From positions 1-53,925 of the forward strand of contig JAEXTV010000012.1 of NCBI GenBank assembly GCA_023406895.1: a stretch of 53,925 nt of DNA, read 5' to 3'. The notes under the pieces were generated by a model, which was not told the DNA's origin, ran no database searches, and saw only the letters and a program-made list of their open reading frames with translations. Both the position numbers and the translations under genes were made by a program. Shown piece after piece: positions 42,103 through 50,269 of the stretch. Origin of the DNA: Bacillota bacterium (GTDB lineage Bacteria > Bacillota > Clostridia > Christensenellales > SZUA-584). How positions within the stretch are numbered: the first letter of the stretch is position 1; each line of letters opens with the position of its first letter.

Positions 42103-44418
42103 TTGGCGACCGGCGCCTCTGTCAGCGAGCCGCAGCGCTCCGGCTTTTTTAACCGACACGACACACTTATCAAAAAGGCAGTCACAGCCGCAGCGCTGCT
42201 GGCATTCGGTTTTCTGATGGGCCGTATCCGGCTGATCGGGGGCATATCGCCATTTGGGCCCGCTTTGGTGGCCGCGTGCTTTTTAACGAGGCGCGATCAG
42301 GCGCTTTTTAGCGCGACGGGTGCCCTGCTTGGTGCGCTGCTTGTTCCAGAGGACGCGCTGTATATTGTATCCGTGCTGCTCGGTATCTGTGCCGCGCTTC
42401 TGATTGTGGGACAAGCCCATATGCGGCGATGGGTGGCGGTGCTGGTTACATCCGGCGCATACGCTGTGGCCGCGGCTGTTTTTAAAACGGCTGAGCTTGC
42501 AACTTATATGAAAGCGGTGCTCGAGTGCATCGTGTCGCTGCTGATGATCTATGTGTTCAGCACGCTGATCCATATGTCGGTAAACCCGGCAAAACGCACG
42601 CTTTTTTCTGTGGAGGAAACGATATGCCTTGCGCTCGGTGCACTGGTATTCGTTTGTATGTTCGGCCCGCTCAACATCAAAGGCGTTTATATCGCGAGCA
42701 TTGTGGCACAGCTGCTTGTGCTCGGCATGGCGTATACGGGCGGCGCATCGTTCGGGGCGGGGGTGGGGCTTGCGCTCGGCATGGCACTTTGTTTTGGCAT
42801 TTCCGCCGAGGTCACAATGATTGGTATGCTCGGCATTGCGGGTATGCTGGGTGGTACGCTGCGCAAGCTGAAAAAACCCGGTGTCGCGTTTTCGTATATA
42901 TTAACCGTACTGCTTTTTTTAATCGCGTTTTTTAATCAGGTGGTCTGGCCGCTGGTGCTGATTGAAACGGGGCTGGCCGTGCTGATTTTCACACTGCTGC
43001 CAAAAAGGCTGCTCACGTTTATCGGCCGATATATCGACATCAAGACGCGCCGCGAATTTGAGTACCGCATGCATACGCGCCGCTTCAAGGAACTCACGGT
43101 AGGGCGGCTGCAGGAGGTATCGGAGGTCTTTTTACAGACGGGCGACATGTTTGCCAAGGAAGCCGAAGCCAAGATCCACAGCAATATGCAGATATCCGGT
43201 GTGCTGTCTATCGTGGCAGACAGCACCTGCAAAGACTGCGTGTTTAAAAAAAGCTGCTGGGACAAGGAATTTTTAAATACCTATAACGTATTTAACCGGC
43301 TGTTTGTGGCCTTCGAAAAGAACGGTTATCTTGATGAAACGCATATCGATGCCGTGTTTGCAAAGAAATGCTACAACGTGAAAGGAATACTCACAACGGC
43401 GGAGAGCATGTTTGCTTCGTATCTGCTGAGTCTCAAATGGCAGAAGAAGATTGACCAGTCGCGCCTGATTACTGGAAAACAGCTCAAAGGCGTGGCCAAG
43501 GTGGTGGCCGATATCGGCCGCGAGGTGGAGACGGGTTTTCAGTTCTTAGAGTATGTGGAGGAAAAAGTGGCGGCGGCGCTCGATGCGGCGAACTGCCGTG
43601 TGAAGGAGGTCTGCGCGGAGAGCCTGGGCGGCAGTGTGGCCGTGGGTGTGAAAATGAAGGGCGGCGGCAGTGAGAACGGGATCAGCCTTGAAAGCGTTGT
43701 GAGCGGCGCGTGCGGTGTGCGCATGCAAAAAGCGTCTGTCACGCCGTGCGGTGCGGGGGCTTACAGCCTGATACGGTTTGAGCAGGCAAAGCGCTATCAA
43801 ACGCAAACGGGCATCGCCAAGCTCACGAAGGCCGACATATCGGGCGACAGCCATGTGGCCGTGCCGCTTAAAGACGGACGGTTTTTGCTGATGCTTTGCG
43901 ACGGCATGGGAAGCGGTGAGACGGCCTACCGCGAAAGCGCCGCGGCGGTGTCGCTGGTGGAAAACTTCTTTAAAGCGGGTTTTGACGATTCGGTAATATT
44001 CGACACCATCAACCGGCTGCTGCAGCTTAAAGGTAGCGATGAGGTATTTACCACGGTGGATCTGTGCGTGCTCGATTTAAAATCGGGCAGCGCGAAGTTT
44101 ACAAAGATCGGGGCCGAGAGTTCGTATCTGGTAAACAGCGAGGGGTTGATCGAGGTATCACCCGGGTCGCTGCCGATGGGGATTATCGATGAAGTGATGC
44201 CGGTGAGCGCGGCGCATACGCTCAGCGAGGGCGATATGATCGTGATGATGAGCGACGGCGTTGCCGACGAAATTCAAGGGGATGCCGTGGAGTGGTTCTC
44301 CGATATCGATATGACGGACGCGCAGAGCGCTGCCGATGCCATCATCGACAAGGCACTGAACGGGCAGCCGCCGCGCGACGACATGACCGTGATGGTCACG
44401 CGCCTGGTCAGGGAATAA
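42103..44418 (+). CDS. spoIIE: Stage II sporulation protein E (PP2C-type phosphatase)
   Basis: A 771-residue membrane phosphatase. I start it at TTG 42103, with AAGGAG 8 nt upstream; GTG 42094 would overlap that site. About ten membrane helices fill residues 15-310. A cytoplasmic regulatory region follows, with clustered Cys (CKDCVFKKSC). The C-terminal SpoIIE/PP2C domain contains the metal-binding Asp in LMLCDGMGSGE and a second acidic motif in MMSDGVAD. SpoIIE dephosphorylates SpoIIAA to activate sigma-F in the forespore and binds FtsZ at the asymmetric septum. Its presence indicates that the organism sporulates or did so recently. Confidence 0.96.
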   Translation: MATGASVSEPQRSGFFNRHDTLIKKAVTAAALLAFGFLMGRIRLIGGISPFGPALVAACFLTRRDQALFSATGALLGALLVPEDALYIVSVLLGICAALLIVGQAHMRRWVAVLVTSGAYAVAAAVFKTAELATYMKAVLECIVSLLMIYVFSTLIHMSVNPAKRTLFSVEETICLALGALVFVCMFGPLNIKGVYIASIVAQLLVLGMAYTGGASFGAGVGLALGMALCFGISAEVTMIGMLGIAGMLGGTLRKLKKPGVAFSYILTVLLFLIAFFNQVVWPLVLIETGLAVLIFTLLPKRLLTFIGRYIDIKTRREFEYRMHTRRFKELTVGRLQEVSEVFLQTGDMFAKEAEAKIHSNMQISGVLSIVADSTCKDCVFKKSCWDKEFLNTYNVFNRLFVAFEKNGYLDETHIDAVFAKKCYNVKGILTTAESMFASYLLSLKWQKKIDQSRLITGKQLKGVAKVVADIGREVETGFQFLEYVEEKVAAALDAANCRVKEVCAESLGGSVAVGVKMKGGGSENGISLESVVSGACGVRMQKASVTPCGAGAYSLIRFEQAKRYQTQTGIAKLTKADISGDSHVAVPLKDGRFLLMLCDGMGSGETAYRESAAAVSLVENFFKAGFDDSVIFDTINRLLQLKGSDEVFTTVDLCVLDLKSGSAKFTKIGAESSYLVNSEGLIEVSPGSLPMGIIDEVMPVSAAHTLSEGDMIVMMSDGVADEIQGDAVEWFSDIDMTDAQSAADAIIDKALNGQPPRDDMTVMVTRLVRE

Positions 44419-44951
44419 GCGCAGATGATCAGGAAAGATTCTTATTCTAATAAAACCCCGTACAGTCGTGCATTTCACTGTGCAGTATGGAGCGAGACGG
44501 CATCAGTATCTTGTTTAAAATACAAGTAAACATAGCAATCAAAATGAACTGTGCAGCCGACCGCTGTCGCTAAATCGGCAGTTAAGCTGCAACCCGCTTT
44601 CCATTTATGGTGATATATTGAGTCGGAAGCATGGCCTTTGCGTCCAGCCGGAGCGAACTGAAATCTCATTCATCATAATCGAATGATTTTTACATCGCGT
44701 TGATGCGATTTCAATATCGGAATAGCAGGCGGTATTTTTTCGTGATGCAGAGAGCCTTTTCCAAGGCTCTTCTTTTGTTACAACAATTCGCCTAAATATT
44801 AAGAAAAAATTACAGCAATATTAAGAAACTATTTATTACCACGCGAAAAATGAAGGACTATCCGATATCATTGTAGAATAAGTGAAAAAATAAAAGGTTT
44901 TTGTTTTTTGTTTTGTATTTTCGGGTAATTATGACGTGAGGTGACAGGCGG
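44419..44951. other. Gene-free stretch with an isolated terminator
   Basis: I find no credible ORF in 533 bp. A good terminator at 44751-44778 lies over 330 bp after spoIIE, so either spoIIE has a long 3' region or an unannotated small RNA ends there. The last 150 bases are very AT-rich and should hold the promoter of the SpoIID-like gene. Confidence 0.5.
44751..44778 (+). terminator. Intrinsic terminator
   Basis: AGAGCCTT (44751-44758) pairs with AAGGCTCT (44763-44770) around a 4-nt loop, followed by TCTTTTGTT. Confidence 0.82.
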
Positions 44952-47564
44952 TTGAAGACATCATTGCAAAAGACATTAAAACGAATACTGGCGCTGCTGA
45001 TCGTGGCGATTCTCGCCGTGGGTGTGCTTGCGGCACATTTTGATACGGCACGGGCGGCGGATCTTTCCGTTGTCCGAATTAAGCTCTCTATAGGAACCCC
45101 CACTGCATTCAGCTTTTCGCTGAACGGCAATTACGGCATTGAGGGCGACGCGGGAAAAAACCTCGGGTCGGGCTCGTACACGGTGAAAGCGGAGGGCGGC
45201 ACACTCAATCTTTACATGGGCAATGCGCGCATCTGCTCGGGCAGTTCAATTAAGATCGTTGAAAAGCAGCCGAATGCGGGCAGTTATAACTATGCCGCAA
45301 TCAAAACGACAACATACAGCACAAACAATTACCGCGGCAATTTCGAGTTTCGTTTAAGCGGCAGTACAATCGTGCTGATCAATCATATTTACCTTGAAAC
45401 CTATCTGTACGGCGTGGTGCCCCATGAGATGAGCAACTCATGGCCGCTTGAAGCGCTTAAAACGCAGGCGGTTGCGGCCAGAACATATGCGATACGTTAT
45501 ATGGGCGGCGGTACCTATGATATGGTGGACACACCGACGAATCAAGCTTATAAGGGCTTCAACCCCGCGCACACCAACGCGATTCGGGCGGTGGACGAAA
45601 CGGCGAAGCAGGTGCTCAAGAGCGGCGATCAGCTGGTACAGACCTATTACACCGCGTCGAACGGCGGCAGCGTGGATATTCCGCAGCATGTCTGGTCGTC
45701 GAGCGCGCCGCTGCTGCCATACCATGTGGTTCAGGCCGATCCTTTCGATGTGCAGAACACCTGGAGCGAGCAGGAGGTACTGATATTCCCCAAAAACGGC
45801 TCTGCTGTGGCTTACCAGTCTATGAAAGAGGGCAAAATGGTGGCCGGTTCAAGCACGTACAGCGCCAACGCGGAACGGTATTTCAAGATTTCGGCTTTGA
45901 GTGCCGTTGCGGCACAAGGGTACATCGCAGGCGTAACAAGCGACATTACCATTGCGGGCATCAGCCGCATTATTCCGCACACCTATGAAGGCAATCACGG
46001 GCTGCCCGATGCAGCAGGCAAGAGCAACTGCATCGTTTATCAAAAGGCGGATGTGACCATGACGGTGCTCGCAAACCGGCGCGCCACACCCGAGGAGGAA
46101 GCCGCCACGGGGCAGGGGCTCATACAGGAGCCTGTGTCCGTGACGTTTACGATTGATATGCACCAGTTCGATCAGTCCGGCGGGCTGTATCAGGCCTTTG
46201 CCAACACAAGCCTGCGGCTTTTCGCGGTGGAGGAGACAGCCGACAGCTGGAACATCTACCAGCGACGGTACGGCCACGGTGTGGGCATGAGCCAGCGCGG
46301 TGCTCAGACGCGCGCAAAAGCGGGGCAGACCTATCAGCAGATACTCGCGTTCTATTTTCCGAATACGGTTCTTGAAACGCTGAATATTCAGCCCCCGGCG
46401 CTCGGAGCACCGTCGGAATCGGCGGCAACCGCCAACGCCACAGTGATCAACTGCACCAATTATGTGAACGTGCGCAGCACACCGAGCACGCAATACCCTG
46501 CCATAGGCAAGGCGTTTGCGGGGTCGCGTATTACGGTGACTCAGCAGGACGCAGCGGCAGGCTGGCACAAGATCGACTTCGGAGGCATTGAGGCATACAT
46601 TGCGACGCAGTATGTTCAGATGGACGCACCGACACCCACGCCGCCGCCCGCAGACCCGGCGCCGACGGAAACACCCGTGCCCACCGAGGCACCGACACCC
46701 ACGCCCGAGGCGACACCCACACCCGTGCCCTCAAAGCCCGCGATTGCGCAGACCGGCACGGTATCGGCGAGCGAGGTATATATCCGCAGCGGGCCGGGCA
46801 CATCATACACGAGGCTGGGTGGTTACAAGAGGGGAGACAGCGTTGAGATTGTTGAGGCGGGGCAGGCCAAGGGCTGGCATAAGATATGGTATCAGAACAC
46901 CGTCGCCTATGTATATGCCGACTATGTGAAGCTTTCGTCTCAGCAGACCGTGACCGCCAAAGGCGTAATCACCGCGTCGGTGCTCAACGTCCGCAGCGGG
47001 CCGGGTACGTCTTACGCGAAGGTGGCCGTGTTGAGCAAAGGTGCCAAGGTGGATATACTCACCGTGAAAGCCTCTGCCGGCTGGCATAAGATTCTCTACA
47101 ACGGCAGCGCGGCTTATGTGAGCGCGAGTTATGTGAAGATCGACGGAACCGGCGGGAATACCGGCGGCAATACAGGCAGCCCGGCAGCAAGTTACGCCAC
47201 GGTCAACGCAAGCCGGCTAAATTTCCGCAAAACGGCAAGCGACAGCGGCGCGGTCATCACCACACTGACCCGGGGAGCTGTGGTGCAGGTGCTTGAGCCG
47301 GGCGGCACATGGACGAAGGTGAAATACGGGGGCAACGAGGGCTACATGGCCTCAGTCTACCTCAAGGCGTCAGCCGCAACGTACGGCACCGTCACGGCGG
47401 GCGAGCTCAATGTGCGCAGCAGCGCATCCACAACATCCACCGTGCTTGGCAAGCTCGGCAAAGGAGACGTGGTGGAGATATCATCAAAAGGCGGATCATG
47501 GCACAAAATCAAGTATAAATCGTCTGTTGCGTATATTTATGCAGCTTACGTGAAGGTGATTTGA
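44952..47564 (+). CDS. Secreted SpoIID/LytB domain protein with five SH3b repeats
   Basis: An 870-residue exported protein starting at TTG 44952, with GAGGTG 9 nt upstream. A signal peptide (about 1-36, ending near ARAAD) leads into a SpoIID/LytB domain (YLYGVVPHEMSNSWPLEALKTQAVAARTYA; YGHGVGMSQRGAQTRAKAG). A first SH3b repeat (about 495-556) follows, then a Pro/Thr linker (about 557-595) and four more SH3b repeats up to the C-terminus, each with a VRSGPGTSY-like strand and a GWHKI turn. SpoIID is a lytic transglycosylase used in engulfment. Here the SH3b array suggests wall binding, so it may be a vegetative or spore wall remodeller rather than SpoIID itself. It lies downstream of spoIIE but is separated by 533 bp. 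Confidence 0.9.
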   Translation: MKTSLQKTLKRILALLIVAILAVGVLAAHFDTARAADLSVVRIKLSIGTPTAFSFSLNGNYGIEGDAGKNLGSGSYTVKAEGGTLNLYMGNARICSGSSIKIVEKQPNAGSYNYAAIKTTTYSTNNYRGNFEFRLSGSTIVLINHIYLETYLYGVVPHEMSNSWPLEALKTQAVAARTYAIRYMGGGTYDMVDTPTNQAYKGFNPAHTNAIRAVDETAKQVLKSGDQLVQTYYTASNGGSVDIPQHVWSSSAPLLPYHVVQADPFDVQNTWSEQEVLIFPKNGSAVAYQSMKEGKMVAGSSTYSANAERYFKISALSAVAAQGYIAGVTSDITIAGISRIIPHTYEGNHGLPDAAGKSNCIVYQKADVTMTVLANRRATPEEEAATGQGLIQEPVSVTFTIDMHQFDQSGGLYQAFANTSLRLFAVEETADSWNIYQRRYGHGVGMSQRGAQTRAKAGQTYQQILAFYFPNTVLETLNIQPPALGAPSESAATANATVINCTNYVNVRSTPSTQYPAIGKAFAGSRITVTQQDAAAGWHKIDFGGIEAYIATQYVQMDAPTPTPPPADPAPTETPVPTEAPTPTPEATPTPVPSKPAIAQTGTVSASEVYIRSGPGTSYTRLGGYKRGDSVEIVEAGQAKGWHKIWYQNTVAYVYADYVKLSSQQTVTAKGVITASVLNVRSGPGTSYAKVAVLSKGAKVDILTVKASAGWHKILYNGSAAYVSASYVKIDGTGGNTGGNTGSPAASYATVNASRLNFRKTASDSGAVITTLTRGAVVQVLEPGGTWTKVKYGGNEGYMASVYLKASAATYGTVTAGELNVRSSASTTSTVLGKLGKGDVVEISSKGGSWHKIKYKSSVAYIYAAYVKVI

Positions 47565-47574
47565 AACAGACTGG

Positions 47575-47601
47575 AAAGGGCGCGAAAAAGCGCCCTTTTT
47601 T
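47575..47601 (+). terminator. Terminator of the SpoIID-like gene
   Basis: AAAGGGCGC (47575-47583) pairs with GCGCCCTTT (47590-47598), followed by TTT. It sits 10 bp after the stop. Confidence 0.92.
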
Positions 47602-47628
47602 GTCTGCGGGCAGCCGTGGCTCAAAAGG

Positions 47629-47750
47629 TTATCCACAATTCGTGAGATATGCGGCATCTGCGCTATAAAGCCAAAAAACCACGAAAATTATTTCGCTGAA
47701 GCCAGTTATCCACCGAAAAACAGGGGTTATCCACATGGTTTGGTGGATAA
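47629..47750. promoter_or_regulatory. Cluster of four DnaA-box-like 9-mers
   Basis: TTATCCACA occurs at 47629-47637 and 47727-47735 (plus strand, both perfect). TTATCCACC occurs at 47706-47714 (plus) and 47742-47750 (minus). The last two boxes form a perfect inverted repeat GGTTATCCAC-N8-GTGGATAACC. AT-rich sequence lies beside the cluster near 47780-47800. dnaA and dnaN are absent from the window, so this may be a DnaA-titrating or regulatory site rather than oriC. Confidence 0.65.
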
Positions 47751-48092
47751 CCTGTCTGATTCATCCGCAATGACGAACGATTTATAAATATTCTAAACTT
47801 AACGCTGTACGGGGAAAAAGGACGAAATTCGAAGGGATTTATACGATCCGGCGGTATTTTGTATGAATATGGAATGAACAAAATGGACGATTACAAAGGA
47901 CATTCTCTGTCGAACCAAACAGATATTCGCGCCGTTCGATGGCCATCCGCGAAGCGAGAAATGAATATTAATACATTGATATTGCCCGATGCACGGTGCG
48001 CCAAATAGACCATGTGATGAGTGGTTTGAGTAAGTGATGTTTATCATAATCTGCCGTTTCCTTCATCACGGCGTATCTAAGACAAGGCTTAT

Positions 48093-48131
48093 CCTCGAGG
48101 AGAAGCTGTCGCCGACAGGCGACTGATGAGG
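48093..48131. repeat. Palindromic repeat family copy
   Basis: CCTCGAGGAGAAGCTGTCGC, CGACAGGCGAC and TGATGAGG: a GAG hairpin, a GTCGCC...GGCGAC hairpin and a GATGAGG end. It shares layout with the copies at 48159, 48424, 51387 and 53.6-53.9 kb. Confidence 0.7.
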
Positions 48132-48158
48132 TGTTCGTATTGACAGCTATATATTGAA

Positions 48159-48200
48159 CCTCATCCGGCGCTTCGCGCCACCTTCTCCTCACGGAGAAGG
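48159..48200. repeat. Palindromic repeat family copy (inverted)
   Basis: CCTCATCCGGCGCTTCGCGCC followed by ACCTTCTCC-TCAC-GGAGAAGG: the same element as 48093-48131 in reverse orientation, with a GGCGC...GCGCC inner hairpin. Confidence 0.7.
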
Positions 48201-48280
48201 CCAGCTTGATGAAAAAACCCCAACCAGTCATGCATTCCACCGCGTCGTGAGGCGCAAAGCGACGTGACTATGAAGTGGAA

Positions 48281-48319
48281 CGCATCTAACCCATGGTAAA
48301 ACGCTTTAAACATGGGATT
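48281..48319. repeat. Hairpin repeat, copy 2 of 2
   Basis: CGCATCTAACCCATGGTAAAACGC followed by TTTAAACATGGGATT is a close copy of the 37.6-kb unit. Confidence 0.6.
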
Positions 48320-48423
48320 CTTCAGTCGCTTACGCTCCTTCAGAATGACAGTGACATTGTGATGCGGTTGATAACGACAGAAGGAAGATGAGGTGTTCGT
48401 ATTTGACAGCCTTGTTAATGACA

Positions 48424-48453
48424 CCTCATCCGGTGCTTCACACCACCTTCTTT
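48424..48453. repeat. Palindromic repeat family copy (inverted, shortened)
   Basis: CCTCATCCGGTGCTTCACACC then ACCTTCTTT; compensating changes keep the GGTG...CACC hairpin relative to the 48159 copy. Confidence 0.65.
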
Positions 48454-48454
48454 A

Positions 48455-48486
48455 CACAAAAAAAGCGGAGCTTTTTAGCTCCGCTT
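48455..48486 (-). terminator. Terminator of the surface protein gene
   Basis: AAGCGGAGC (48463-48471) pairs with GCTCCGCTT (48478-48486). The A-run to its left gives the U-run on the minus strand, directly after the gene's stop. Confidence 0.88.
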
Positions 48487-48493
48487 GTGCGTT

Positions 48494-50077
48494 CTAGAAG
48501 TTGTTGCGGTCACGGTAACTCTTCGGCGGCGCGGGCCTTCTGCGCGCTGACGAGGAAACCGGCCTTTTGCGTGTCGGTACCGACGGCCGGCCGGGCGTGG
48601 TTGGGGATTTGGGGCCCTGACCTTTTTTCCACAACACCACGAGCGTGACGCCGACGCCGATGATCAGCACGACGAGCACAATGGCGATGATGCCGAGCGT
48701 ACCGATGGAGCCTGCGCCCAGGTTGCCGTCCGGCGCGAGCGTTTCAGTGACATCGGCCGCATCATCAAATCCGGGCGTGGCTGAGGCCGAAGCATTCTGT
48801 ATTGTGACGGTGACGGGGTCGGCATTCTTCGTATACGCGTTGCCGTCCTTGTCGGTGGCGGTGAGCACGAAGCTGTATGTCGTCGTGGCATTGATATCCA
48901 CCGGATATTCGATACTGGCGGTACCGCCGGCGGCCAGCGTATCGGCGGCGTACACCTCGCCCAGCGTGGCTTCGGTGACCTTCACATTGGTCAGCTCATA
49001 ATCCGTGCCGTTTGTGATCATACCGGAGAAATTGATCGTGCCTGCGGCGGTCAGCTGCGGACGGTCCACCGACATTGTGAAATTCAGCCTGCTTTCCACG
49101 GTCGTCGAATCCACCGGCAGATCAATGGTCAGCGAGTTGCTGTTGACGTTTCTTATCGCGCCCGTATGGTCTTTAAGCGAGATCGAGCACGACACCTCCG
49201 TGGAGGTTTGGAACGACATTTTGAATTTGCCGGTCTGTGTACCGTTCGCGTCGAGTGTGCTCGGGTAATCCTTGGATTCGCCGTTGACGAGCACCTTGAT
49301 GTCCTTATACGGCACGTTGCCGCCGTTGGTCAGCGTCAGCGTGAATTCAACCTCTTCACCCGGGGCGGGCTTTAAGTTGCTCGCAGCGAGAACAGGCTTC
49401 ACGTCGCGCTTTGTCAGCGTCAGCGTCACCGGGGACATTTTGTATGCGGGCTGAGCCGCGCCGCCCGCGGAGTAGTTCACAACGGGGTTGATGGTGATGT
49501 CCTTCGCCATGGTGTAGCTGAACTTCACTGCTTTGTTTTCGCCGGGCGCAAGGGATATGGGTGAGCCAATGGCCTTGCCGCCGTTCAATTCAGGCGCGGA
49601 GACTGTAACATTCTCGAGGGTGGATTCACCCTGATTTTCGAGACGGAACTCGAATTTGACGGTATCGCCTTCGCCATACAGGGCATACGGCGTATACGCT
49701 GTTCCAGCGATTTTGGTGGTGAGTTGCTTTTTAGCTATACTTGTCGAACCTTGGATACCACTGAATGTGAATGTAATAGGTTTATCAAGCATATCGGTAG
49801 ACACATCCATTGTAAAAGTACCTGGATTATCGCCTACTCCAACACTAAACTCTTCAGTCACGTTTTTATTTGTAGTATTGCAAAAGATTGCGCCAGTCAT
49901 ATTTTGACCGCTATCATTTCTGATGAGATATGTAAAAGTTACAGATCCGCCCTGCGCCATTGTGGTTGGATCAGGGGATAAAGTAAAACTCGACGCTGCC
50001 AGCGCCACGCTGCCAAAGCTGAACACGAGGCTCAGCAACAATGTCAATACCAAGATCAGGGATATATGCTTTTTCAA
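48494..50077 (-). CDS. Surface protein with repeated immunoglobulin-like (CARDB/DUF11-type) domains
   Basis: A 527-residue exported protein starting at TTG 50077, with AAGGAGG 8 nt upstream. The longer frame from 50122 would place the site inside the gene. A signal peptide (about 1-28, ending ALAAS) precedes roughly four to five beta-sandwich units marked by phrases such as EVEFTLTLTNGGNVPYKDIKVLV and VKFEFRLENQGESTLENVTV, typical of CARDB/DUF11-like adhesin modules. A C-terminal membrane helix (about 455-482) and a basic Arg/Pro-rich tail anchor it with the tail inside. DNA coding for the first unit (about 49725-49960) is notably more AT-rich than the rest, suggesting exchange of the outermost domain. 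Confidence 0.82.
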   Translation of the reverse strand: MKKHISLILVLTLLLSLVFSFGSVALAASSFTLSPDPTTMAQGGSVTFTYLIRNDSGQNMTGAIFCNTTNKNVTEEFSVGVGDNPGTFTMDVSTDMLDKPITFTFSGIQGSTSIAKKQLTTKIAGTAYTPYALYGEGDTVKFEFRLENQGESTLENVTVSAPELNGGKAIGSPISLAPGENKAVKFSYTMAKDITINPVVNYSAGGAAQPAYKMSPVTLTLTKRDVKPVLAASNLKPAPGEEVEFTLTLTNGGNVPYKDIKVLVNGESKDYPSTLDANGTQTGKFKMSFQTSTEVSCSISLKDHTGAIRNVNSNSLTIDLPVDSTTVESRLNFTMSVDRPQLTAAGTINFSGMITNGTDYELTNVKVTEATLGEVYAADTLAAGGTASIEYPVDINATTTYSFVLTATDKDGNAYTKNADPVTVTIQNASASATPGFDDAADVTETLAPDGNLGAGSIGTLGIIAIVLVVLIIGVGVTLVVLWKKGQGPKSPTTPGRPSVPTRKRPVSSSARRRPAPPKSYRDRNNF

Positions 50078-50209
50078 AACGTTTACCTCCTTAAGTCGTA
50101 AAACGTATTCTTTCATAAACATTATTCAAAGCTCATTCTATAGCAAAAAAATTCAAAAGTCAAACCTCGTTAGCTATACCGACAGTCCCAAAAAACGGTG
50201 AAACAGCAG

Positions 50210-50242
50210 AAAAAAGCCGGAAGCGGCAGCGCGCGTTCCGGC
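50210..50242 (-). terminator. Terminator of the substrate-binding protein gene
   Basis: GCCGGAA (50216-50222) pairs with TTCCGGC (50236-50242), with an A-run on its left that reads as a U-run on the minus strand. Confidence 0.8.
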
Positions 50243-50269
50243 CTCATGTATCAATAAATTTTCAGACGA

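Larger units (their letters stand above)
47751..48454. other. Gene-free, repeat-rich stretch
   Basis: No credible gene is present. From 48093 onward it is built of copies of the palindromic repeat, the CCCATG hairpin and a duplicated spacer GATGAGGTGTTCGTATT (near 48125 and 48387). The first 340 bases hold nothing I can identify. Confidence 0.55.

Noticed and set aside
47629..47750. Chromosomal replication origin oriC
   Set aside because: dnaA and dnaN are absent, and the gene orientation on the left points toward rather than away from the site, so a DnaA-binding cluster is the safer description.
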